In this document: piece by piece, positions 14,958-22,109 of the stretch
How positions within the stretch are numbered: the first letter of the stretch is position 1
Layout of the letters: each line of letters starts with the position of its first letter
Assembly: GCA_022361035.1 (NCBI GenBank)
Contig: JAKSBP010000240.1
Coordinates: 1 to 34,749, forward strand
Source of the DNA: Clostridia bacterium
GTDB taxonomy: Bacteria > Bacillota > Clostridia > Peptostreptococcales > Caminicellaceae
Length of the DNA: 34,749 nt
Direction: 5' to 3'
Notes under the pieces: model-generated
Databases searched by the model: none
What the model was told of the DNA's origin: nothing
What the model saw: only the letters and a program-made list of their open reading frames with translations
Translations under genes and position numbers: made by a program

Positions 14958-15056
14958 CCTTTTAAACATAATTTATTATAGACAAATTTAATTTTTTTTA
15001 TTAGTAACTTTTTCATTTAATAGTTAATAATGTAAAAAACCTTTATTTTAGGGCGA

Positions 15057-15129
15057 TTGACAGGATTATTTAAAAAGTTTAAGATAAAATAAGATTATAT
15101 ATTTTTAAGAAAGAATTTATTTCTTTTTT
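15057..15129 (+). promoter_or_regulatory. Candidate promoter and hairpin in the abrB / HD-protein gap
   Basis: In the 534-bp gap 14884-15417, TTGACA (15057-15062) is followed after 17 bp by TAAGAT (15080-15085), a plausible forward promoter. A weak hairpin (arms around 15107-15115 and 15121-15129) ending in a T-rich stretch follows. The rest of the gap (15130-15417) is very AT-rich and shows no gene or recognisable RNA. If real, the promoter gives a leader of more than 300 nt for the HD protein. Confidence 0.4.
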
Positions 15130-15417
15130 GGTAGGTTATATATATAATGTAGTGGGATAATAAGGATTACTTCCCTTTAAGAGTAACTAATTTTAATGGA
15201 AAAGTTTTTGCCATATATATTATCTATATATAAATATATATGAGTTTAGGACTATATATAATAGCTTTGTAAAAAATATAAATTAAGTTTTAATATTGAA
15301 TAAAAATTTATTCTTTAACCTAATATATTGTATTCATGGGTCTAAGGGTCATTAGATGACGATTGGTAAAAAAATAAGATTTTAAAATTAAATGTTTATG
15401 TATGGTTGGGAGTGAAT

Positions 15418-16851
15418 ATGTTGATTTTCGCCAAGGGATATATTGAAGAGATAAGTAAATTAACTGATAAGAATATATATTTAGCGGGTTCTTCAATTAG
15501 AGACTACTTTATAAAAAAAGAAATTACAAATCTTCATATAGTGACTCTTGAAGATACAAGGAATATTATTAAGAAGTTTAAAGATATGGGAAAGGTAAGC
15601 CTGATTTCTTTCACTGAAGGAAATCAAATGTCCCAAGTAATTTTTAAAAGTGATAATAGGGAAAAGCCAGATATATATATTCATAAAATAGAGGGTAAAA
15701 ATATATACGAGTATTTATCGAAAAAAGATTTTACAATCAATGCTTTAGCCGTAAAAATTCAAAATGGAAAAATAGATTTTAATAATGTGATTGACCCCTA
15801 TGGAGGTTTAGAAGATATAAAAAATAAGATTATAAGAGAAATTAATGAAAATATATTTGATAAAGACCCTATGGGAATGTTAAGAGTGGTTAGACTTATG
15901 GCTCAGTTGAACTTTGATATATCTGATAAGATTTATGAACTTATCAATAGGAATAACTATAGAATAAAAGAAATTCCAGGGGAAAAATTAAGGGATGAGC
16001 TTTTTAGGATATTAGGATTTAAAAGAGCTTACTATTACTTTGGCTTTATGGATAAACATCTAGGAATTTTAAGTAAGATATTTCCTGAAATAGAACCTAT
16101 GAAAGAAGTAGGTAAGTGCAAATATCACGTTGTAGATGCATGGACTCACTCTTTGCATACTATGAGAGTTATTGAAAAAATTATTTATGCTGATGGATAT
16201 TTTGAAAAGCACCTTAAAAAGGCCTACGAAGAGCACGCTGGTCAAATAATGGCCAAGGGTCATACTAGAATTCAGCTTATAAAGCTTGCAGCCCTATTCC
16301 ATGATATTGGAAAACCAAGGGCAAGGTGGGTAGATGAAACTGGAAGAGTTAGATTTAGAGGCCATGAAATAGTTGGAGGAGAAATAATGGCAGATATCTC
16401 TGACCGGCTAGGGCTAAGTAAAAAAGAGAAAAAATTCTTATGTAAGATAGTTAGAGAGCACATGTGGCCCCTTACACTTTATAAAACAAATGATGTAAGC
16501 GGTAGGGCTTTATACGATTTATTTAAAAATTTTGGAGAAATCACTTTAGACATCATACTTATAGGACTTGCTGACATCATATCTACAAGACAGCTTTTAA
16601 AGCCCCATGAAGAGATGGGTATGTATAAAGTCCATGCAGAATATCTTGCCAATAATTATCTTACAAGGTTTAAAAGACTTGAGGATATATCTGGTGTAAT
16701 AAATGAGGATGATATACTAAAGAATTTTCATATAGAAGATAAGCAAATTATTAACCACATACTTGATTCAGTCAAAAGAGCCATATTCTTTGGAGAAATT
16801 CCATTAGAAAGAGGGCGGATATTAAGTTATATTGAAGACCGTTTGCTATAA
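15418..16851 (+). CDS. CCA-adding-enzyme-like protein with HD domain and degenerate nucleotidyltransferase motif
   Basis: The protein has 477 residues from the ATG at 15418, which follows TTGGGAG. It has the layout of class II CCA-adding enzyme/poly(A) polymerase: head domain, neck (FTINALAVKI, IDPYGGLEDI, DPMGMLRVVRLMAQL), and then an HD phosphohydrolase domain with LFHDIGKPRARW (H295-D296), FRGHEIVGGE and REHMWP. The head domain is unusual. The normal GGxVRD loop reads AGSSIRD, and the catalytic DxD is replaced by N38-L-H40 (ITNLHIVT). The RRDFTINALA motif reads KKDFTINALA. The head is therefore unlikely to transfer nucleotides, while the HD residues look intact. It may be an HD hydrolase using the head and neck for RNA binding. 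A second, intact CCA enzyme would be expected elsewhere in the genome. Confidence 0.88.
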   Translation: MLIFAKGYIEEISKLTDKNIYLAGSSIRDYFIKKEITNLHIVTLEDTRNIIKKFKDMGKVSLISFTEGNQMSQVIFKSDNREKPDIYIHKIEGKNIYEYLSKKDFTINALAVKIQNGKIDFNNVIDPYGGLEDIKNKIIREINENIFDKDPMGMLRVVRLMAQLNFDISDKIYELINRNNYRIKEIPGEKLRDELFRILGFKRAYYYFGFMDKHLGILSKIFPEIEPMKEVGKCKYHVVDAWTHSLHTMRVIEKIIYADGYFEKHLKKAYEEHAGQIMAKGHTRIQLIKLAALFHDIGKPRARWVDETGRVRFRGHEIVGGEIMADISDRLGLSKKEKKFLCKIVREHMWPLTLYKTNDVSGRALYDLFKNFGEITLDIILIGLADIISTRQLLKPHEEMGMYKVHAEYLANNYLTRFKRLEDISGVINEDDILKNFHIEDKQIINHILDSVKRAIFFGEIPLERGRILSYIEDRLL

Positions 16852-16898
16852 GAGTATCGGTTATAGGTTTAGACTATTCTTTGTAATGATTATTCAAT

Positions 16899-16958
16899 GA
16901 AGGTGCTGAACTCTTTTTCATAGGACTAGGAGTTATATTTATGTTTTCCAGCACCTTC
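16899..16958. repeat. 60-bp stem-loop with inner hairpin
   Basis: GAAGGTGCTG (16899-16908) and CAGCACCTTC (16949-16958) are perfect arms; inside, AACTC (16909-16913) can pair with GAGTT (16930-16934). No T-run follows, so it is not a typical terminator although it stands 47 bp after the HD-protein gene. It may belong to the adjacent repeat. Confidence 0.5.
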
Positions 16959-16966
16959 TAACCTAT

Positions 16967-17144
16967 TATAGATGTGTGATTGAGAATATTAACGTACTCA
17001 TCAGCCACTGAGAATCCTTTAGGCTCATGCTATAAATCTGTTTATAGATAGGTAATAGAAGGTAAAACAGATTTATAAAAATCGCTCTAAAGGAAACCTC
17101 AGAGTCTGCTTTCGTTTGTTAAGTTTGTAAGTCACTCATCTATA
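16967..17144 (+). repeat. Structured repeat, copy 1
   Basis: The ~178-bp element has three nested sets of inverted arms. The outer arms are TATAGATGTGTGATT (16967-16981) with AGTCACTCATCTATA (17130-17144). The middle arms are CTGAGAATCCTTTAG (17008-17022) with CTAAAGGAAACCTCAG (17087-17102). The inner arms are TATAAATCTGTTT (17031-17043) with AAACAGATTTATA (17065-17077), a perfect stem. A second, diverged copy lies in reverse orientation at ~25606-25784. It fills the gap between the HD-protein gene and the DUF948 gene and has no coding frame. Confidence 0.7.
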
Positions 17145-17200
17145 ACACAATTAGCCCTCCCTTTTTACTTTACTCTTTAAAGCTAAGCTATAGTGAGCAA

Positions 17201-17230
17201 ATAAAAAAGAATTCTTAACTAAGAATTCTT
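17201..17230 (-). terminator. Terminator of the DUF948 gene
   Basis: Read on the minus strand, two copies of AAGAATTCTT separated by 4 bp form a hairpin followed by TTTT. It overlaps the stop codon of the gene. Confidence 0.7.
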
Positions 17231-17630
17231 AAATAACCCTTCTTTTTTTAGGAAATACATTTTCTAGAAAATTTTTAATAAATACAATACATTGAATTAT
17301 GGCAGTTATACCAGTTATTATACTATCAGTATCATCTAGGGACTTGGCAGCTGCCCCGCTTTTTTCTGTTATGGTATCTATAGTATCCCTAACAGCCTTT
17401 ACATCATGGGCAACTTCCCCTGTTATTTCATCGATATTTTTAGCTATTGAGGGCATCTCACCTAGGGTTTTTTCTATATTCTCCTTGTTGACCTCAATTA
17501 TCTCATTAACTTCCCTTATAGTATCGTTAAACTTTTTAAGGACCAATATTAAATAAACGATTAACACTAATAAGGCTGCCCATAATATCATCATTCCTAA
17601 ATCATTAAGATTAATCTGTATAGTTCCCAT
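17229..17630 (-). CDS. DUF948 membrane-anchored coiled-coil protein
   Basis: The protein has 133 residues. One N-terminal transmembrane helix (about residues 10-32, MILWAALLVLIVYLILVL) is followed by a long amphipathic, Glu/Lys/Asp-rich helix with heptad-like repeats (about 33-105), then a hydrophobic stretch (IITGITAIIQCIVFIKNFL) and a KKRR tail. This is the layout of DUF948 (YtxG-type) proteins of Bacillota, often linked to general stress. No enzyme function is known. GGAGTG precedes the ATG on the minus strand. It is monocistronic, with its own terminator. Confidence 0.8.
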   Translation of the reverse strand: MGTIQINLNDLGMMILWAALLVLIVYLILVLKKFNDTIREVNEIIEVNKENIEKTLGEMPSIAKNIDEITGEVAHDVKAVRDTIDTITEKSGAAAKSLDDTDSIITGITAIIQCIVFIKNFLENVFPKKRRVI

Positions 17631-17830
17631 AAAATCACTCCAATTATATATTTTGTCTTTTGAATCTTACATTAATTCTACAAAGTTTAACATTTTTCCT
17701 GCTTTATGTGTATTTTTTATAGATTATTTTTAAAACTTAAAATTTAATAGTAGTACCAATTTGATTTCCCTATAGATGAAATATGTAGGGTCTTTTGAAA
17801 AAATAGTAATTTCTGTCCTCAAATTTTAGA

Positions 17831-17858
17831 TTGTAATTATAAAATTTGACTATATAAT
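17831..17858 (+). promoter_or_regulatory. Sigma-A-type promoter for the aldehyde dehydrogenase operon
   Basis: TTGTAA (17831-17836), a 16-bp spacer and a perfect TATAAT (17853-17858) lie about 30 bp before the gene start. Confidence 0.65.
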
Positions 17859-17888
17859 AGAATCAAGAAAGGGAGGTGTATAAAATTT

Positions 17889-19328
17889 ATGGAATTTAAA
17901 ATGTACATAAATGGAGAATGGAAGGAATCCCATGATGGGGAGTACTTTGAAGTTATCAATCCAGCAGACGGAGAAATAGTCGGTAAAGCACCTATGGGAG
18001 GGAAAGCGGAAACTCAACAAGCTATATCCTCAGCCTACGAAGCCTTCTCGGAATGGTCAAAGCTCCCTGCTAAAAAGAGAAGTAAATATCTTAAAAAGTG
18101 GTATGAATTAATTATAGAGGAAAAAGAAGAGATAGGGAGGCTTATGACCTTAGAGCAAGGGAAGCCTTTGGGAGAAGCTGTAGGAGAAGTATTATATGCT
18201 GCTAGCTTTGTGGATTGGTATTCAGAGGAGGGAAAGAGGATATATGGAGAGACTATTCCGGGGGACTCTGAGAACAAGAGAATACTTGTACATAAGCAGC
18301 CCGTAGGAGTGGTGGCGGCGATAACACCCTGGAATTTTCCAGCGGCTATGATTACCAGGAAGATGGCACCGGCTTTAGCCGCAGGCTGTACCGTGATTGT
18401 TAAGCCAGCATTTAGAACCCCCCTTACGGCCATAAAGCTTTTTCAGTTATTGGAAAAAGCCGGTTTTCCCAAGGGAGTTGCTAACCTTGTCACTGGCTCT
18501 GCTAGGGAAATAGGAGATGCTATGATGGAAGATGGTAGGGTAAGAAAGATTACCTTTACGGGCTCCACTGAAGTTGGAAAGCTTCTAATGTCTAAAGCTG
18601 CCGAGACTGTAAAAAATATATCTCTGGAGCTTGGAGGCCATGCTCCCCTGATAGTTTTTGAGGATGCAGACCTTGATAAGGCGGTAGAGGGAACCTTGGC
18701 ATCTAAATTCAGAAATGGGGGACAGGTATGTATTGCAACAAATAGAATTTACGTTCAAGAGGGAATGAAGGATAAATTCATAGAAAAGCTAGCTAGCAGG
18801 GCTAAAGAACTTAGGATTGGAAATGGACTAGAACCGGGCGTAAATATTGGACCAGTTATTAATAGAGCTGGATATAAGAAGATAAAGGAGCATATAGAAG
18901 ATGCAGTATCTAAGGGGGCAAAGATAGAGGTAGGAGGTAAAGGAATACATGAAGGAGAACATGGTGATGCGGGATATTTCTTTGAGCCTACAGTACTATC
19001 ATCTATAAATGAGCATATGCTTATTATGAAGGAAGAAACCTTTGGTCCAGTGGTTCCTGTGGCTACCTTTGAAACAGAAGAAGAAGTAATAAAGTTTGCT
19101 AACAATACAAATTATGGATTAGCAGCCTATGTATTTACCCAGTCCCTTTCAAGGGGATTGAGGGTAAGTGAAGCCCTTGAATATGGCATAGTAGGCCTCA
19201 ATGATGGAAAACCCTCGGCTGCCCAGGCACCCTTTGGGGGCTTTAAGGAGAGTGGATTAGGTAGAGAAGGAGGGCATTTTGGAATAGAAGAATTTTTAGA
19301 AGTGAAGTACATATCCATAGGTTTGTAA
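17889..19328 (+). CDS. NAD(P)-dependent aldehyde dehydrogenase, succinate-semialdehyde-dehydrogenase-like
   Basis: This 479-residue cytoplasmic enzyme belongs to the aldehyde dehydrogenase superfamily and is closest in pattern to GabD-type semialdehyde dehydrogenases. Visible motifs are TPWNFPAAMITRKMAPALAAG (with the oxyanion Asn), IVKPAFRTPL (cofactor-binding Lys), FTGSTEVGK, the general base in LELGGHAP, and the nucleophile in NGGQVCIATNRIYV. Near the C-terminus are EETFGPVVPV and PFGGFKESGLGREGG. Length is typical. GGGAGGTG precedes the ATG. The substrate is probably a semialdehyde from amino-acid breakdown, but this is inferred from family only. A flavin-reductase-like gene follows 27 bp downstream. 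Confidence 0.93.
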   Translation: MEFKMYINGEWKESHDGEYFEVINPADGEIVGKAPMGGKAETQQAISSAYEAFSEWSKLPAKKRSKYLKKWYELIIEEKEEIGRLMTLEQGKPLGEAVGEVLYAASFVDWYSEEGKRIYGETIPGDSENKRILVHKQPVGVVAAITPWNFPAAMITRKMAPALAAGCTVIVKPAFRTPLTAIKLFQLLEKAGFPKGVANLVTGSAREIGDAMMEDGRVRKITFTGSTEVGKLLMSKAAETVKNISLELGGHAPLIVFEDADLDKAVEGTLASKFRNGGQVCIATNRIYVQEGMKDKFIEKLASRAKELRIGNGLEPGVNIGPVINRAGYKKIKEHIEDAVSKGAKIEVGGKGIHEGEHGDAGYFFEPTVLSSINEHMLIMKEETFGPVVPVATFETEEEVIKFANNTNYGLAAYVFTQSLSRGLRVSEALEYGIVGLNDGKPSAAQAPFGGFKESGLGREGGHFGIEEFLEVKYISIGL

Positions 19329-19355
19329 TATAAAATTTATAAAGGGAGGTCTAAA

Positions 19356-19862
19356 ATGTTTAAGGATATAAAATATAATGAAATGTCAAAGGAAATGATT
19401 AGTCAACTGGAAAAGGGAGCATTTCTTACTGTAAAGGGTGATGATGAAATTAATACAATGACTATAGCCTGGGGAACCATAGGTTTTATATGGGTTAAGC
19501 CTATATTTATGGTAGCAGTACGCTATTCCAGATATACCTATGAGCTCATTGAAAAAAGTAATGAGTTTACTGTAAGCTTTCCCCTTTCTAGGGACATGTC
19601 AAAGGAGTTAGCTATTTGTGGTACAAAATCGAAAAGAGAAATTGATAAGTTTAAAGAATGCAATTTAACTCCTGAAAAGGGAAAAGTAGTAGACACACCT
19701 ATAATAGGGGAATGTGACCTTCATTATGAGTGTAAAATAGTTTACAAACAGGCCATGGAGCCGGGGATGATAGATCGAGATATAAAGGACTTTAAATATT
19801 CCGATAATGACTTCCATGTATTATACTATGGAGAGATAGTTGCAAGTTATATTAAGGAATAG
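19356..19862 (+). CDS. Flavin reductase-like FMN-binding protein
   Basis: The 168-residue protein has the split-barrel FMN-binding fold of the flavin reductase family. NTMTIAWGTIGFIWVKPIFMVAV forms the core strands and the flavin-contact region; RYTYELIEKSNEFTVSFP and AICGTKSKREIDKF follow as usual, and the C-terminus carries HVLYYGEIVASYI. Such proteins reduce free flavin or act as small flavoproteins with iron-sulfur partners in anaerobes. GGGAGG precedes the ATG. It is the last gene of the operon, with a perfect terminator after it. Confidence 0.9.
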   Translation: MFKDIKYNEMSKEMISQLEKGAFLTVKGDDEINTMTIAWGTIGFIWVKPIFMVAVRYSRYTYELIEKSNEFTVSFPLSRDMSKELAICGTKSKREIDKFKECNLTPEKGKVVDTPIIGECDLHYECKIVYKQAMEPGMIDRDIKDFKYSDNDFHVLYYGEIVASYIKE

Positions 19863-19874
19863 GAGAAAAGAATC

Positions 19875-19903
19875 ATGGCAAAGCCTAGGCTTTGCCATTT
19901 TTT
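19875..19903 (+). terminator. Rho-independent terminator after the flavin-reductase gene
   Basis: ATGGCAAAGCC and GGCTTTGCCAT form a perfect stem (19875-19898) closed by TA and followed by a T-run. Confidence 0.94.
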
Positions 19904-20033
19904 ATGTAGTATTTAAAAAATATGTAAAAAATAATTATTATTGCTCATAAATCTTAAACTTATTTTTTAGGCTGAGGGAAAACCTAAGCTTGCCAAGGGA
20001 TAACAAAGTCTAGATAGGGGCTTTATTCCATAC

Positions 20034-20447
20034 CTATATATTTGGATATCCCACCCTGAATCGCTTATCATCTATCTTGATGGATCTAGCTTCAATAAAC
20101 ATAGAAGAATCTAGTAATTCAAGGGCAAAATTTGGTGCAGAAATATCCTTTTCATCTATCTCCTCATCGGAACAATCAAAATTAGCAAATTCACCTATAC
20201 CCTTTTCATAATAACCTATTGAATTAAGCTTTGTAGAGTTAAAGTGAGGTTTTTTGCTTAAGACCTCATTTTCATTTATGAAATAAAAAGAAAAGACTTC
20301 TTCAAAAATAATTTCCACATTGTTATCGGAATTGCTACTATCTTTTACGTGGATAGAAATTTTATCCTTGGGAATATTTATGTCAAATTTTTTAATAGTA
20401 CTTTGACTCAGGCTGTCTAAAAGTGGTGTAAGTTTTGATACTGTCAA
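20034..20447 (-). CDS. Uncharacterised soluble protein
   Basis: I do not recognise this 137-residue protein. No membrane segment or signal peptide is visible. It is acidic, with alternating hydrophobic strands (KISIHVKDSS, VEIIFEEVFSFYFI) that suggest a beta-rich fold. The conserved-looking end FIEARSIKIDDKRFRVGYP resembles small YxiG-like or immunity-type proteins, but that is weak. The likely start is the TTG at 20447, which follows AAAGGA with 9 nt spacing on the minus strand; an in-frame ATG at 20468 lies upstream of that site. It is divergent from spmA. Confidence 0.65.
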   Translation of the reverse strand: MTVSKLTPLLDSLSQSTIKKFDINIPKDKISIHVKDSSNSDNNVEIIFEEVFSFYFINENEVLSKKPHFNSTKLNSIGYYEKGIGEFANFDCSDEEIDEKDISAPNFALELLDSSMFIEARSIKIDDKRFRVGYPNI

Positions 20448-20631
20448 ATTATCACATCCTTTATCCATAGTTTTTAATATTATCCCAATTTATTTGTACC
20501 ATAACGGAGTTTATAATTCAATAGAAAAATATTGTAGGCATGGCACACTTTCCATAATATTTGATACCTAGTAATCATATAATTTTATAAAACATAGTGG
20601 ACCTTTGTCGCTATGCTCTTGGAGGCAAAAA

Positions 20632-21204
20632 ATGATAAATGCTATATGGTTTTTTATGATTGTCATAGGAATAATATTTGCAATTATGGATGGACGACTT
20701 GATTTGATAAATGAAGTAATATTAGAGGATACGGGAGAGGCAGTAGCCTTTGCAATAGGTCTTACAGGAATTATGGCCACATGGCTTGGACTTATGAAAA
20801 TTGCTGAAAAATCCGGTCTTATTAAAGCTGTAGGAAAGGTTATGAGACCCTTAATAAAATTTATCTTTCCGGAAATACCTAAAGAACATCCTGCTAATAC
20901 TGCAATTGTTATGAATATAGTGGCCAATATGTTTGGTGCAGGAAATTCAGCTACGGCCTTAGGGCTTAAGGCCATGGAAGAATTACAGAAGCTAAACAGT
21001 AGAAAGGAAGTGGCTACCAATGCCATGGCTATGTTTTTAGTAGTCAATATGTCATCAGTACAGCTAATACCCCTTACGGTTTTAAAGATTAGAGCTGATG
21101 CCGGTTCTGAGAATCCAACGGAGATAATAGCTACCACATTGATTGCCACTGGTATATCCACAATAGTGGGGATTGTATCATGTAAACTAATGGAGAAGGA
21201 GTAG
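20632..21204 (+). CDS. spmA: Spore maturation protein A
   Basis: The 190-residue integral membrane protein of the nucleoside-recognition (Gate) family matches SpmA. It has LTGIMATWLGLMKIAEKSGL, MRPLIKFIFPEIPKEHPANTA, NIVANMFGAGNSATALGLKAMEELQKLN and FLVVNMSSVQLIPLTVLKIRA, which align by eye with the B. subtilis protein throughout. SpmA and SpmB are required for full spore-core dehydration and heat resistance. The ATG at 20632 has TTGGAGG 6 nt upstream; an earlier in-frame ATG at 20605 lacks one. spmB follows 5 bp after the stop. Confidence 0.95.
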   Translation: MINAIWFFMIVIGIIFAIMDGRLDLINEVILEDTGEAVAFAIGLTGIMATWLGLMKIAEKSGLIKAVGKVMRPLIKFIFPEIPKEHPANTAIVMNIVANMFGAGNSATALGLKAMEELQKLNSRKEVATNAMAMFLVVNMSSVQLIPLTVLKIRADAGSENPTEIIATTLIATGISTIVGIVSCKLMEKE

Positions 21205-21209
21205 ACCCT

Positions 21210-21743
21210 ATGTATAGAGTATTCAATGTTATTTCATTAATTTCCATTCCCCTTATGATAACCATAATATTGTTACATGGATATATTAAAGGTGTCAGAC
21301 TCTACGATACTTTTATAGAAGGAGCCTCAGATGGATTTAAAACTGCCCTTAGGATAATGCCCTATTTAATTGCCATATTTGTAGCAATAGGAATTTTTAA
21401 GGAATCTGGAGCATTAAATATGTTTTCAAACCTATTACTTATTCCCGGGAGGCTAATTGGACTTCCTAGAGAAATAATTCCTTTGGTTATGTTAAAGCCT
21501 ATATCTGGTAGTGGGTCCCTGGCTATGGTTAAGGATTTAATATATAGCTACGGTCCCGATTCACTTATTGGGAGGATTGCCTCAACGATGATGGGTTCTT
21601 CCGAGACAATATTTTATACTATGGCTATATACTTTGGGACAATAGGTGTAAAAAAATCAAGGCATACTCTAATATGTGCCCTTATAGCCCACCTAGGAGG
21701 AGTAGTGGCTTCAGTGGTTGTCTGTAGTATTATTTTTAACTAA
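21210..21743 (+). CDS. spmB: Spore maturation protein B
   Basis: This 177-residue membrane protein is the SpmB partner. Segments such as SIPLMITIILLHGYIKGVRLYDTF, FIEGASDGFKTALRIMPYLIAIFVAIGIFKESGAL, ISGSGSLAMVKDLIYSYGPDS and the final GVVASVVVCSIIFN correspond to the SpmB layout in order. With spmA it forms a two-gene operon. Its presence implies the host forms endospores or descends from a spore former. Confidence 0.95.
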   Translation: MYRVFNVISLISIPLMITIILLHGYIKGVRLYDTFIEGASDGFKTALRIMPYLIAIFVAIGIFKESGALNMFSNLLLIPGRLIGLPREIIPLVMLKPISGSGSLAMVKDLIYSYGPDSLIGRIASTMMGSSETIFYTMAIYFGTIGVKKSRHTLICALIAHLGGVVASVVVCSIIFN

Positions 21744-21770
21744 TTTTAATATCTGAGAAGCTAGATTTTT

Positions 21771-21966
21771 AGTTTAATCTATCTCCTATAGATATATTAA
21801 ACTTAGTATAGCCAAGCCTTTCTTCCTATCCAATTATTTTAGTCCTAGCTTAATTGGGATTTTAAGCATCTTGTATAAGGGCCTTAATGTGGCCAACATT
21901 GATATTTTTTTGGATAAGTAGACAATTATATACCTCATAATAAAAATATTGTTCTAGGCCCTTATA
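21771..21966. repeat. Inverted repeats in the spmB / histidine-kinase gap
   Basis: The 366-bp gap 21744-22109 has no gene. A strong hairpin with arms AGTTTAAT (21771-21778) and ATTAAACT (21796-21803), extended inwards by TCTAT/ATAGA, follows spmB and may end its transcript although no T-run follows. Further on, TATAAGGGCC (21874-21883) and GGCCCTTATA (21957-21966) are perfect arms 73 bp apart, with more complementary sequence inside (AACATTGATATTTT against AAAATATTGTT). A palindrome TAGGAA-A-TTCCTA (21999-22011) lies next to a TTGACT (21992-21997) shortly before the kinase gene. Confidence 0.5.
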
Positions 21967-22109
21967 TGGGCTTATATGGTATTGCTACATATTGACTTAG
22001 GAAATTCCTAGCTACTAAAAAATAATATTATGGGTTGATATGCTATAATATATATTGTATGTATTTCTTGATGGGACTAAATACCTATGATAAAACAGGA
22101 GGATATATT

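Noticed and set aside
20568..21161. Long minus-strand frame opposite spmA
   Set aside because: spmA matches its family throughout and has a good ribosome binding site; the reverse frame is a shadow.
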